From assembly GCA_964569015.1 (NCBI GenBank), contig CAZMSN010000006.1, positions 1 through 64,000 on the forward strand: 64,000 nt of DNA. The letters are read 5' to 3'. The position numbers and the translations under genes are program-made. The DNA comes from CAYQEC01 sp964569015. GTDB lineage: Bacteria > Actinomycetota > Acidimicrobiia > Spongiisociales > UBA5794. Position 1 is the stretch's first letter. Each line of letters opens with the position of its first letter. Below the pieces are notes generated by a model. That model searched no databases, had not been told where the DNA came from, and saw only the letters and a program-made list of their open reading frames with translations. Shown here piece after piece: positions 1-7,973 of this stretch.

Positions 1-45
1 TCCCTGATAAGGATGAGGCCGCTGGTTCAAATCCAGCTGGGCCCA
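1..45 (+). tRNA. tRNA-Ile (GAU), 3' part
   Basis: The window opens inside a tRNA. Positions 1-13 form the inner three pairs of the anticodon stem (TCC/GGA) around the seven-base loop CTGATAA, whose anticodon GAT at 6-8 reads isoleucine codons. A T arm follows with stem GCTGG/CCAGC at 21-25 and 33-37, then the 3' acceptor strand TGGGCCC at 38-44 and discriminator A at 45. CCA is not encoded (CGA follows), so the tail would be added by the CCA enzyme, a candidate for which lies at 31473. A tRNA-Ile near gyrA and DUF3566 is the usual actinobacterial arrangement. The D arm and 5' acceptor strand lie outside the window. Confidence 0.9.
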
Positions 46-137
46 CGATCCCACCCATCCGGCGCCGGACGCGCGTGTCCCCGGGAACCGAGTTGGGGTG
101 CGTGGAAGCCCGTTCACCGACGGGTTACTCTGTCCAT

Positions 138-299
138 ATGTTGGCATTCGCCCTGTACCTCCTCCTGACCGCCGCCATCCTCGCCGTCGCCTGGTGGGCC
201 AGGCGGCGGTCCGAAGACGTCGATGACTACTACGAGCGGGAGTGGCGAGATCCGCCGGTCTTCGACGCTGGCGGCCACCTGGGCGGCAGCCGCTTCTGA
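138..299 (+). CDS. small single-span membrane protein, hypothetical
   Basis: This reading frame of 53 codons starts at ATG 138. The first 20 or so residues form one hydrophobic segment ending in WWARRR, followed by an acidic, tyrosine-bearing cytoplasmic tail (DVDDYYERE). The start was chosen because TACTCT at 126-131 lies 6 bases before the ATG, an arrangement typical of a leaderless actinobacterial transcript, and the upstream part of the frame looks non-coding. I do not recognise a family. It may be real, but its length makes chance possible. Confidence 0.4.
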   Translation: MLAFALYLLLTAAILAVAWWARRRSEDVDDYYEREWRDPPVFDAGGHLGGSRF

Positions 300-417
300 G
301 TCCGCGCCACGTCGACGACACCACCGGCCACGGTTCGAGTTCCGCGCCGCGAGCGCTCATCGATACAAGAGCGGCTCAGCCGATCGCCGCCGACCGCTCA
401 CCTCACGCCGAGCATGG

Positions 418-1185
418 TCACATCGGCCGGAGGGTCCCGGCGAACACCTGCCAGGCGAGAGCGCTCTTGGCGAAGAGGCTGAGCAGGATGTAGACCCGCT
501 CCCCGTAGAGGTAGTCCGCCCAGCGCCCCACCTTGCGGTATTGCAGCACCATGTTGACGGCGAACACGTTGAAGAACACGAACAGCGAGAAGAAGATCCC
601 GTAGACGAAGCCGGGAGGACCGCCCTCAGGACCGCCAGCGCCAATCAGGGAGATGGTGATACAGATCCACGGCACGGCACCGGCGAAAACCCCGAACCAG
701 AACGACGTCCAGTCGGTGCGTTGAGTGCTCTGGTTGTGCAACTCCATGAGCCAGCCGAACAGGATCATGGCGGCGTTCACGGCGAAGAGGGCGATCAAGG
801 CCATCGCGTCATAGATGCCCACGAGCATGGAGATCAACACGATCATCACCGACGAGCTGAGCGAGTACTCGATCCACCGGGCGTAGTTGGCTCCCTTGCC
901 CAGGTTGCGGGCATACCACGGGAAGACCCCGGGCGTCGAGATCACGAAGTGGGCCACGGCCGACAGGAGTAGGAACAGCGCCACCAGAGGACCCAGCTCC
1001 ACCTCGAAGGCCGTGCGGTAGTTCGGTACGAGTGTCTCGGTGGCAGGGTTGTATCGCAGAAAGGAAGTCGTCACCGGCAAGGCAAAGTCGGTGCTCAGCA
1101 GGTACACCGCCACCGCCTGCGCCAGGTGCACGAACCCCATCACCACGTTGAATCGTCGCAGGCTCCGCAGTCGGTCGTCGGTCAT
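418..1185 (-). CDS. heliorhodopsin
   Basis: A seven-helix retinal protein of 255 residues. The family-defining features are visible: RWIEYSLSSS in helix 3 with the putative counterion Glu106, the stretch ILFGWLMELHNQ, and in the last helix SLFAKSALAWQVFAG, where Lys240 would bind retinal as a Schiff base. These correspond to Glu107 and Lys241 of the reference heliorhodopsin 48C12, and His79 matches its His80. Heliorhodopsins have an inverted topology (N-terminus inside) and a slow photocycle; most are not ion pumps, and roles in light sensing or regulation are proposed. ATG 1185 follows a clear GGGAGG site. No carotenoid-cleavage or retinal-synthesis gene is seen in the window, so retinal must be made elsewhere or taken up. 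The identification is very secure; the physiological role is unknown. Confidence 0.96.
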   Translation of the reverse strand: MTDDRLRSLRRFNVVMGFVHLAQAVAVYLLSTDFALPVTTSFLRYNPATETLVPNYRTAFEVELGPLVALFLLLSAVAHFVISTPGVFPWYARNLGKGANYARWIEYSLSSSVMIVLISMLVGIYDAMALIALFAVNAAMILFGWLMELHNQSTQRTDWTSFWFGVFAGAVPWICITISLIGAGGPEGGPPGFVYGIFFSLFVFFNVFAVNMVLQYRKVGRWADYLYGERVYILLSLFAKSALAWQVFAGTLRPM

Positions 1186-1451
1186 GCTTCCTCCCGATTG
1201 TTGTCTCTGAACGATACGCGACGCCGTGATCCGGTGACACGGGGACGTCCACCGCCCGCCGCTGCGCCGCCCACGTCGACCTGGCGAGAGAGGATTCCGG
1301 CGCCTTCTTCCGGTCGAGCGAACTCGAGCGCGCGAATGTCCTCTCCGTCGACTTCGGCGGCGGCACCACCGCGGCATCGTGAGGCTTCGAGCACCGGCGC
1401 GACCCCCCTGGAATACCTACGAAATCTCCGGATCAAAGAAAGCGAAGGTAT
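1186..1451. other. divergent intergenic region, no gene recognised
   Basis: This stretch separates the heliorhodopsin from the Fic remnant. I see no protein family in any frame. It holds the heliorhodopsin ribosome-binding site at its left end. Around 1410-1450 there is a patch richer in A and T, in which AATACCT and AGGTATT form an interrupted inverted repeat. That patch could be a promoter or operator, but no clear -35/-10 pair can be assigned. Confidence 0.4.
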
Positions 1452-2168
1452 TTGCCTTGCCAAGGCGACGCCCCACCACCCAACAGCGTCTCTCCCGTGT
1501 CGACAGCGAGGTCGCCGTCCTTCACGAGCTCTTCGGCGGGCTGCCCCACCGCCTCGAGCTCGACCACGTGCTTCATGAGATCTGGCTTCTCGAAACCCAC
1601 CATTCGGACCACCGGACTCATCGTCGGCGGAAGCCGTCGCTTCTCGGTATCTCCGGCGCCGGCCGTCCTCGCCGACATCACAGAGTGGACCGAGACCAGC
1701 ATGCAGCCCTCGGAGGTTCCTCCGCTTCGGCGGGTGGCGCGCCAGCATACCGGCTTCGAGCGTATCCATCCGTTCACCGACGGCAACGGCCGGGTCGGGC
1801 GACTCCTGGCGAACTGGGGCCTCATCCAGGCCGGGTACCCGCCGATGGTGATCCGCCGACAGCAACGGGAGCGGTATCTCCGGGCCCTCGAGCGTGCCAA
1901 CCTGGGTGACGACGCAGGTCTCGTGGAGCTGTTGGCGAGGGCGGTGAGCGAATCGATCAACAGGTTCATCCTCCCCCGCCTCGCGGGAGATGCGCGGCTC
2001 GTCCCCCTGCGCGTCCTGGCGGGGGAGAACACCTACTCCGCCCCCAACCTGCGCCAGCTCGCCATGTCAGGTCGTCTCCGCGCTGTCCGACGCGGATCGC
2101 TCTGGCTCAGCTCACAGGCCGCCCTCGAGGAGTACAAGGCCAGCCGGAGCCCTCGCGGCAGGCGTTGA
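1452..2168 (+). pseudogene. Fic/DOC-family AMP transferase, 5' part damaged
   Basis: The C-terminal two thirds encode a Fic domain with the full catalytic motif HPFTDGNGRVGR (His and Gly-Asn-Gly-Arg intact), followed by the C-terminal region common in Fic proteins (ARAVSESINRFI and a helix-turn-helix-like tail ending KASRSPRGRR). Fic enzymes usually transfer AMP to target proteins. The domain looks natural from about 1590 onward (VGGSRRF...LADITEWTE). Before that this frame becomes an implausible Ser/Thr/Pro-rich string, and no other frame supplies a recognisable Fic N-terminus. The gene is therefore probably truncated or frameshifted. ATG 1701 could still start a 155-residue core protein. 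No antitoxin gene is recognised beside it. A sequencing error near 1580 is an alternative explanation. Confidence 0.65.
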
Positions 2169-2211
2169 GTCGACGCTATTCCTGGTCACCGCCGACTCGT
2201 AGACTCGCCCG

Positions 2212-3381
2212 ATGCCCCGAGATCCCCTCTTCACCCGCCCTTTCGTCCTGGTCTCGCTGGCCAACCTGTTCCAGGGACTCTCGTTCTTCCTATTCATCCA
2301 GCTCCCGTCGTACCTGACGGATCTCGGCGCCGACGAGGTGCATATCGGCTTCATCGTGGCCGTCACCGCCATCGCCGCCGTCGTGGTGCGGCCCGTCATC
2401 GGCCGGGCGTTGGACACCGGTGGCCGGCGACCGGTCATTCTGTTCGGCGGCGTGCTCAACACCGTCGCCACCTGCCTCTACCTCACGATCGGATCGCTGG
2501 GTCTCTGGCTCTACGTCGTGCGCATCATCCACGGGGTCGCCGAGGCGACCATGTTCACGGCTCTGTTCACCTACGGCGCCGATGTGGTCCCCGCCACTCG
2601 CCGCACTGAGGGCCTGGCGCTGTTCGGCGTCTCCGGGCTGCTCCCCATCGCCGTCGGAGGCGTCATTGGGGATCTGATCCTCCTCTGGGCCGACTTCGAC
2701 GCGCTCTTCCTGACGGCCTCCGGGTTCGGCCTGGCGGCGCTGCTGATCGCCCTCAGCCTGCCGGAACGAGCCCCCGAACTCGAGCCAGGAGTGCGTCGGG
2801 CCGGATTTGTCCGAGCCGTGGCACAGCGGAGCCTGCTTCCCATCTGGCTGGTCACCGGAACCTTCTCGCTGGTGCTCAGCGGCTACTTCACGTTCCTGCG
2901 CACCTTCGTCGACAAGACCGGAGTCGGCTCGGTTGGGCTCTTCTTCGCCACCTACGCGGGCACCGCCATCACTCTGCGGGTGCTCTTCGCTTGGATGCCC
3001 AGCCGCGTCGGGGAGAAACGGGTGCTGTTCCCCGCGTTGTTCGCCCTCGTCGCCGGCTTCGTCGTGTTGGCGGGCGCCGACAGCTCGCAACATCTCGCCG
3101 TCGCCGGCGTCTTCTGCGGAGCCGGACACGGCTACGCCTACCCGATCCTGTACGCGTTCACCGTCACCCGGGCCCCAACCGAGGACCGTGGCTCGGTCCT
3201 GGCGTTCTTCAGTTCGCTCTTCGACGTCGGGACGCTGCTGGGCGGGCCGATTCTCGGCGCAGTCATCGCCTGGTTCGGCTACACCACCATGTACCTGACG
3301 GCTGCGGTGATCCTCGCTGTCGGCGTCGTGGCCTACGGCGCCTGGGACCGCCGCTACGACCACCTCGCCGTCGCTGCCTGA
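2212..3381 (+). CDS. MFS transporter
   Basis: A 389-residue protein with about twelve hydrophobic segments in two sets of six, separated by a short charged loop near residue 190. The cytoplasmic loop between helices 2 and 3 carries GRALDTGGRRPV, a form of MFS motif A. The overall look is that of a sugar-efflux or drug-efflux subgroup (YfcJ/SetA-like), but the substrate cannot be read from the sequence. TAGACT at 2200-2205 lies 6 bases before the ATG, suggesting a leaderless message. It stands alone and converges on the B12 importer. Confidence 0.85.
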   Translation: MPRDPLFTRPFVLVSLANLFQGLSFFLFIQLPSYLTDLGADEVHIGFIVAVTAIAAVVVRPVIGRALDTGGRRPVILFGGVLNTVATCLYLTIGSLGLWLYVVRIIHGVAEATMFTALFTYGADVVPATRRTEGLALFGVSGLLPIAVGGVIGDLILLWADFDALFLTASGFGLAALLIALSLPERAPELEPGVRRAGFVRAVAQRSLLPIWLVTGTFSLVLSGYFTFLRTFVDKTGVGSVGLFFATYAGTAITLRVLFAWMPSRVGEKRVLFPALFALVAGFVVLAGADSSQHLAVAGVFCGAGHGYAYPILYAFTVTRAPTEDRGSVLAFFSSLFDVGTLLGGPILGAVIAWFGYTTMYLTAAVILAVGVVAYGAWDRRYDHLAVAA

Positions 3382-3409
3382 TCGGCCTGTCTGCGCATAC
3401 ACCGCCTCA

Positions 3410-4180
3410 TCACGTAACCGCCCGATCCGGGACCACTATCACGCCCCCGGCGTCATCGGCCATGATCGCCACCTTCGCCCCGTAGTGGCGCTGGATGAGT
3501 TCCGGCGTGAGCACCTCGACGGGGCGGCCCACCGCCACCACGTGGCCCTCACTCAAGAGCAGCAGCCGATCGGCGAACTGCCCGGCGATGGTGAGGTCGT
3601 GCATGGCGCTCACCACCGTGTGTCCCCGGCGGCGCAGCCGGTCGACCATACCCATCGCCTCCTGCTGGCGGCCGATGTCGAGAGACGTGGTCGGCTCGTC
3701 GAGCAGGAGCAGCTCGGGCTCCTGGGCCAGAGCGCGCGCCAGCACCGCCCGCTGCAGCTCGCCGCCGCTCAGCGCGTCGAGCCGGCGGCCCGCCAACACC
3801 GTGAGACCCATGTCGTCGAGCACATGCCGCACCACGGCTAGGTCCTCGACTCCCTCCGCGGCGAAGTAGCCGAGGTGCGGAGTCCGCCCCAACAGCACGT
3901 AATCAACCACCGTCATCGCGGCGGGGATGACGGGGTGTTGGGGGACTAGCGCCACCGACCGCGACCATTCCCGCCGGCCGAGACGCTCCACCGACCGATC
4001 GCCCAGCGTCAAGCTCCCGGAGTTCCGCACCGTGCCCGCCAACGCCCGCAACAGCGTGGTCTTCCCCGCTCCGTTGGGGCCGATCAACCCGACCCATTCC
4101 CCCACCCCGACCTCGATGTCGACGCCGTCCAGCACGGGGCGTCCGTTGTAGGCGACGCGGATCCCTCTCCCTCGCACCAT
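3410..4180 (-). CDS. btuD: ABC transporter ATP-binding protein, cobalamin/Fe-siderophore type
   Basis: The 256-residue ATPase subunit of a type II importer. Walker A is GPNGAGKTT (residues 34-42), the ABC signature is LSGGELQRA (137-145), Walker B is LLLLDEPTT (157-165), and the switch His is in SAMHD (191-195). It ends the minus-strand set btuF-btuC-btuD, with the start 5 bases after the permease stop. By family alone the substrate could be B12 or a ferric siderophore. The cobalamin riboswitch ahead of the operon favours B12. A start at a GTG a few codons upstream is possible. Confidence 0.88.
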   Translation of the reverse strand: MVRGRGIRVAYNGRPVLDGVDIEVGVGEWVGLIGPNGAGKTTLLRALAGTVRNSGSLTLGDRSVERLGRREWSRSVALVPQHPVIPAAMTVVDYVLLGRTPHLGYFAAEGVEDLAVVRHVLDDMGLTVLAGRRLDALSGGELQRAVLARALAQEPELLLLDEPTTSLDIGRQQEAMGMVDRLRRRGHTVVSAMHDLTIAGQFADRLLLLSEGHVVAVGRPVEVLTPELIQRHYGAKVAIMADDAGGVIVVPDRAVT

Positions 4181-4185
4181 CGCCC

Positions 4186-5220
4186 TCACGTCGCCCCCCT
4201 TCCGCCGGTGCGGAGCACGATCGCGAAGAAGGGAGCTCCCACGAACGCGGTGACCACGCCGATCGGGAGCTCGGCTGGTGCGATCACCGTACGTGCCAGC
4301 AGATCGGCGACGATAAGGAACCCGGCTCCGGCCACCATCGACAACACCACGAGACGCCGGTAGCTCGGCCCCACCAGCAGCCGGAGCAGGTGCGGCACCA
4401 CGATGCCGACGAAGCCGATGAGGCCGCTCACCGAGACCGCGGCTGCGGTCCCCAGCGTGGCAGCGAGCACGATGACGATCCGGACCCGTGGAACGTGCAC
4501 CCCGAGGGTGGCGGCCTCGTCCTCGCCCACGGCGAGCACGTCGAGGTGGCGGCGATGGGCAACGAGCACCGCGGCTGTGACCAGGAAGAACGGGGCGACC
4601 ACCCACACCTCGCCCCACCCCACCGTCGCCAGGCGACCCAGGATCCAGGTGAAGACCTCCTGCACCGTGTCCGACGACCGCTGCTGGACGTAGGTCTGTA
4701 CCGCCGCGAAGAACGCGGCCACCGCCACCCCGGCGAGGATCAGCGTATTGGTGCTCCGCCGCGACCCGATGCCGCCGAGGGTGTAGGTGAGCACGACCGC
4801 CACTACCCCGCCGGCGAACGCCGCGATCGGGAGCACCGCGCCACCACTCGCCCCGACCACGATGGCGATGGTGGCGCCGAGGCCAGCCCCGCCGGCGACC
4901 CCCAGCAGGTAGGGGTCGGCGAGGGGATTACGGAACACTCCCTGATACGCCGCCCCCGCCACCGCTAGGGTCCCCCCGACGAGACCAGCCAGCACGACCC
5001 GGGGAAGCCGGATCTCCCAGAGGATCGCCGCCTGCCGCTCCCCCAACCCGGAATCGATCGAGATGCCAGGGATACGGTCGAGCATCTCCCGCAGCAGCGA
5101 CCCGGCCGGCAGCGACACCGCCCCGAAGGCGACGCCGGCGAGCACTGCCAGGCACAGGCCGCCGACCGCCGCCAGCAGCAGACCGGGTCGGAGGGCACTG
5201 GGTCGGAGCGGCGTGGTCAT
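4186..5220 (-). CDS. btuC: FecCD/BtuC-family ABC permease
   Basis: A 344-residue membrane subunit with about ten hydrophobic segments. It carries the FecCD family pattern: RLPRVVLAGLVGG followed by GAAYQGVFRNPLADPYLLGV in the N-terminal third, and SGLIGFVGIVVPHLLRLLVG near residue 270, the coupling helix that docks on the ATPase. ATG 5220 comes one base after the substrate-binding-protein stop, so the genes are translationally linked. It probably forms a homodimeric channel for cobalamin together with the products at 3410 and 5222. Confidence 0.9.
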   Translation of the reverse strand: MTTPLRPSALRPGLLLAAVGGLCLAVLAGVAFGAVSLPAGSLLREMLDRIPGISIDSGLGERQAAILWEIRLPRVVLAGLVGGTLAVAGAAYQGVFRNPLADPYLLGVAGGAGLGATIAIVVGASGGAVLPIAAFAGGVVAVVLTYTLGGIGSRRSTNTLILAGVAVAAFFAAVQTYVQQRSSDTVQEVFTWILGRLATVGWGEVWVVAPFFLVTAAVLVAHRRHLDVLAVGEDEAATLGVHVPRVRIVIVLAATLGTAAAVSVSGLIGFVGIVVPHLLRLLVGPSYRRLVVLSMVAGAGFLIVADLLARTVIAPAELPIGVVTAFVGAPFFAIVLRTGGRGAT

Positions 5221-5221
5221 C

Positions 5222-6157
5222 TCATCCCATCTCGGTGATGCCGTCGGCGATGGCCCGCAGCAGGTCGCCGATGCGTGGGCCCCAGCGGCCGGCGACGTCG
5301 GGATCGACGACGATCACCCGCCCCACCTGCACCGCCGTCATCGTGTTCCACCCGTCCCGGGCGGCGACGGTCGACAGGTCCTCGCCGTCGGCGGCGAGGA
5401 TGATCACGTCAGGGTCAGCGTCCACGATGAACTCCGGGGTGAGCTGCGGGAAGCCGGAGCCGAAGTCGTCGGGCGCCGCGTCCGCGATGCTCTCCATCCC
5501 AAGCAGGCCGAGGACACGGCCGATGAACGTCGACGAGTTCGGTGTGTAGAAGCTGAAGGGATCGGTCTCGTAGTAGTACCGGAGCCCGGTCCCGGCACCG
5601 CCGAAATCGGCCGTGATCTCCTTCAGCTCGGTCTCGAGATCGGCAACGAGCGCCTCGGCCTCCTCGGAGCGCCCGGTGGCGGCGCCCAAGGTCACGATCT
5701 GGTCGTAGGTGTCGTCGATCGTCAGGGCCGTCGGGAACAACAGGGTCGGGATGCCGACCGCCTCCAGGGCGGCCACGGCATCTCCCGGGTCGTAGCTGAG
5801 GACCACCAGGTCCGGGTCGAGGGCGATGACCGCCTCCACGTTGAGGTTGAAGGCATCGATCTTGGTGAGGGCATCCGCCGCCGGGGGGTAGTTCGAGTTC
5901 AGGTCGCCAGCGAACACCGTGTCGCCGGCGCCGATGGCGAACAGCATCTCAACGTGGGTGGCCGACAGCGCCGCGATGTGGCTCGGGGGCGCCACGATCG
6001 TCGCCGGACCGGCAGCGCTCGCCAGCGTCACCGGGAACGTCGACTCCGTAGGTGCCGTCGTCGTGGGAATGGTCGTTGTCGTGGTGGTCGCGGCGCCGCC
6101 GCAGGCGGCGAGCACGAGCGCAAACACCGGAATCATGGTGCGAAGGGAAGGTCTCAC
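5222..6157 (-). CDS. btuF: cobalamin-binding lipoprotein, ABC substrate-binding subunit
   Basis: A 311-residue class III substrate-binding protein. Its short signal peptide ends in the lipobox LAAC, so it is anchored to the outer face of the membrane. A Thr-rich linker follows, then two lobes with family elements such as ALSATHVEMLFAIGAGD and EAVIALDPDLVVLSYDP. The start is GTG 6157, with AGGAG about 11 bases upstream; an internal ATG at 6136 is the alternative. It is the first gene after the cobalamin riboswitch and should deliver B12 or a related corrinoid to the permease. Confidence 0.88.
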   Translation of the reverse strand: MRPSLRTMIPVFALVLAACGGAATTTTTTIPTTTAPTESTFPVTLASAAGPATIVAPPSHIAALSATHVEMLFAIGAGDTVFAGDLNSNYPPAADALTKIDAFNLNVEAVIALDPDLVVLSYDPGDAVAALEAVGIPTLLFPTALTIDDTYDQIVTLGAATGRSEEAEALVADLETELKEITADFGGAGTGLRYYYETDPFSFYTPNSSTFIGRVLGLLGMESIADAAPDDFGSGFPQLTPEFIVDADPDVIILAADGEDLSTVAARDGWNTMTAVQVGRVIVVDPDVAGRWGPRIGDLLRAIADGITEMG

Positions 6158-6180
6158 GGTACGGAACGCTCCTCTCTCTT

Positions 6181-6350
6181 CGGAGGAGGTCCGTGCTGTG
6201 GCTGCGAGGTCTGCCCCTCCTCCGAGAGCGCGCTCACCGCCACCTGGAGAGGCGACCTGGCTCGTCCCCGAAGGGCTTCACAGTTGCGGGACAGCGCCGG
6301 ATTCGCACCGGACTTCGCTCTTCACGCGGCGTCCCGATCGGCGATCGGGA
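6181..6350 (-). promoter_or_regulatory. cobalamin riboswitch
   Basis: Read on the minus strand, this leader of btuF contains the conserved core CCGGTGCGAATCCGGCGCTG followed by TCCCGCAACTGTGA (about 6310-6278), the hallmark of adenosylcobalamin riboswitches, and then the B12-box-like GAGCCAGGTCGCCT. A perfect 9-bp inverted repeat (CGGAGGAGG at 6181-6189 with CCTCCTCCG at 6216-6224) lies next to the btuF ribosome-binding region and probably belongs to the expression platform. The palindrome near 6334-6350 probably closes the outer stem. Binding of B12 would be expected to shut down importer expression. The ends are approximate. Confidence 0.9.
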
Positions 6351-6435
6351 ACCGGGCCCGATCCTAGCCGCGGCCCCACGTCGCGGCGACCCAGGCCCGC
6401 CCACCCGAGGCCCGGAGCTTCACTAACCTGGACAT

Positions 6436-6567
6436 ATGAAAACCCGCAACTGGATGCTCGCCCTTCTCGCCGCCGCGGTGGCAGCCGCCATCGCGAGGCG
6501 TCCCGTCAGGCAGCCCACGGTGGAGGGCAACTGGCGGCCTGCCGACCCACAGCCCTCTTCCCGCTGA
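6436..6567 (+). CDS. short membrane-anchored peptide, hypothetical
   Basis: A frame of 43 codons beginning MKTRNWMLALLAAAVAAAI: a positively charged start, one hydrophobic segment, then a polar tail ending PSSR. TAACCT at 6424-6429 sits 6 bases before the ATG, consistent with a leaderless transcript divergent from the B12 operon. The stop lies two bases before the start of the next gene, so the two are probably co-transcribed. No family is recognised. Confidence 0.5.
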   Translation: MKTRNWMLALLAAAVAAAIARRPVRQPTVEGNWRPADPQPSSR

Positions 6568-6569
6568 TC

Positions 6570-7328
6570 GTGCGGATAGCACTTCACCACATCTCCGAAG
6601 TCGGCGTCCGCGCCGGCAGGATCCTGCTCGCCGAACGCGACCTCGAGATGCTCGGGCTGGTCGACCGGGATCCGCAGCCTCCCGACGATCGCATCGAGCG
6701 AGTCTCCGACCTTCCCTCGTATCAGGTGCTCGGGAGCGACGACACCTCACCCGAGATCCGAGTAGAGGCAGCTCTCGTCGCCGGCATCGATTGTGTGCTC
6801 TGGGTCGACGCCGACCGGCTGATGGCTCGCTACGGCGCCGACTTCGCGCGCCGTGGGGTGACCCTGCTCGCAGGATGCAACCTCGGCACGGGCGTTGCCC
6901 CCGCGCTCGCCTCGCATGAGGCGGCACGTGCCACGAGCATGCTCAACACCACGATCGCCTGGACGGAGCCGGGGACGCCCCGGCGCCGCGGAGAGCCCAT
7001 CCCGTTCCCGGATCCCATCGGAGCACGCTGGGCGCGGCCCCACCACACCGACATGGCCGATCAGGCGTTCGTCGCCCCCGTCTCCGGTCAGTGGGCCGGC
7101 GCCATGGCTCGCGTCACCGGAGCCGGCGAGGACGGCGACACCACTCGCATCGTGGGCGTCGCCGACCTGGCGCCTCACCTCGAGGCCCTGGCTTTCGCCG
7201 CCGGGCTGCTCGCCGTCACTGCATACCCGCCGGGCGCCCACCGCCCTGCCGTCGCCGACGAGTACCTCGCCCGGGCGCTCGGTGCGGGGCTCACGGTCGC
7301 GTCCTACTCGATGGCCACCGAAGGCTGA
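6570..7328 (+). CDS. Rossmann-like dehydrogenase-family protein, hypothetical
   Basis: This 252-residue protein from GTG 6570 opens with VRIALHHISEVGVRAGRIL and continues with alternating strand/helix patterns such as GIDCVLWVDADRL and GVTLLAGCNLGTGVAPAL. These resemble the NAD(P)-binding half of dihydrodipicolinate-reductase or saccharopine-dehydrogenase-like proteins, but the usual GxGxxG is replaced and I cannot name an enzyme. It follows the short peptide at 6436 with a two-base gap. The start is the first GTG after that stop. The annotation should stay at the level of an uncharacterised oxidoreductase-like protein. Confidence 0.6.
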   Translation: MRIALHHISEVGVRAGRILLAERDLEMLGLVDRDPQPPDDRIERVSDLPSYQVLGSDDTSPEIRVEAALVAGIDCVLWVDADRLMARYGADFARRGVTLLAGCNLGTGVAPALASHEAARATSMLNTTIAWTEPGTPRRRGEPIPFPDPIGARWARPHHTDMADQAFVAPVSGQWAGAMARVTGAGEDGDTTRIVGVADLAPHLEALAFAAGLLAVTAYPPGAHRPAVADEYLARALGAGLTVASYSMATEG

Positions 7329-7381
7329 CGGCGCGCCGGCACCCGGACAGATCCGACCTGGATCGAAGCCGCCGCGAAGGC

Positions 7382-7876
7382 TCAGTCGCCGTCGGCTGCC
7401 TGGCTCGCCGCGGCGGCTCGGCTCGCGGCAGCCTCCTGCTGCTGCGTTGCCACCCCGGTCGCCTGGGGTGCCCGGTGCAGCGCCGGCCGTACCCGGGCCG
7501 CGACTGCCGGGGCGGCAGCAGCGACGTTGAAGGTCTCCTCGAGAACCGTCACCTCGATACCGCCGACCATGTCGGAGATGAGGTTGTAGACGATGGCCGC
7601 CAACGTCATGAAACCGGTCATCACGACCACCCCGATGACCGTCAGCAGCGCCACGATCCGGAAGTACAGCGCCCCATCGATGGTGATCGTCAACGTGAGG
7701 CTCTCGAACAGCTCGACGATCCTGTCGGGGATGCCCCGCTGCAGCACGATCGACCACATGACCCACGTGCCCAGCACGAACACCAGTCCCACGATTGCGT
7801 TGAACACGAGAGATGCTTTGAGGACGGTCCACGGGTCGATCTTGCGAATCACCCGCCGTACCCGGCGTACTGCCAT
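7382..7876 (-). CDS. DUF3566 membrane protein downstream of gyrA
   Basis: A 164-residue protein. A basic N-terminus (VRRVRRVIRKIDPWTVLK) leads to two long hydrophobic segments separated by an amphipathic stretch (IVELFESLTLTITIDG), then an Ala/Arg-rich tail. This is the DUF3566 family, which in Actinobacteria follows gyrA and precedes tRNA-Ile, as in Mycobacterium (Rv0007). A role at the cell pole or division site is suspected, but the function is not established. ATG 7876 has AAGGAG a few bases upstream. The Ala-rich C-terminal tail is low-complexity and probably disordered. Confidence 0.88.
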   Translation of the reverse strand: MAVRRVRRVIRKIDPWTVLKASLVFNAIVGLVFVLGTWVMWSIVLQRGIPDRIVELFESLTLTITIDGALYFRIVALLTVIGVVVMTGFMTLAAIVYNLISDMVGGIEVTVLEETFNVAAAAPAVAARVRPALHRAPQATGVATQQQEAAASRAAAASQAADGD

Positions 7877-7973
7877 CACAGGCTCCTTGGGAATTCCGGG
7901 AGTGTACCCCCGGTGCGGCGCCAAGCGGCGCCACCCTCTCTGAACGCCCCAACCCCGGGTGCAGGTTCCCGGA

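Noticed and set aside
1433..2032. A minus-strand frame antisense to the Fic remnant, with a natural-looking end near 1433-1620
   Set aside because: I could not match it to a family, it has no ribosome-binding site, and the opposite strand carries an unmistakable Fic motif. It may still be a relic and was left uncalled.
1452..2168. Toxin-antitoxin pair
   Set aside because: The Fic remnant has no recognisable antitoxin gene on either side, and its own 5' end is damaged.
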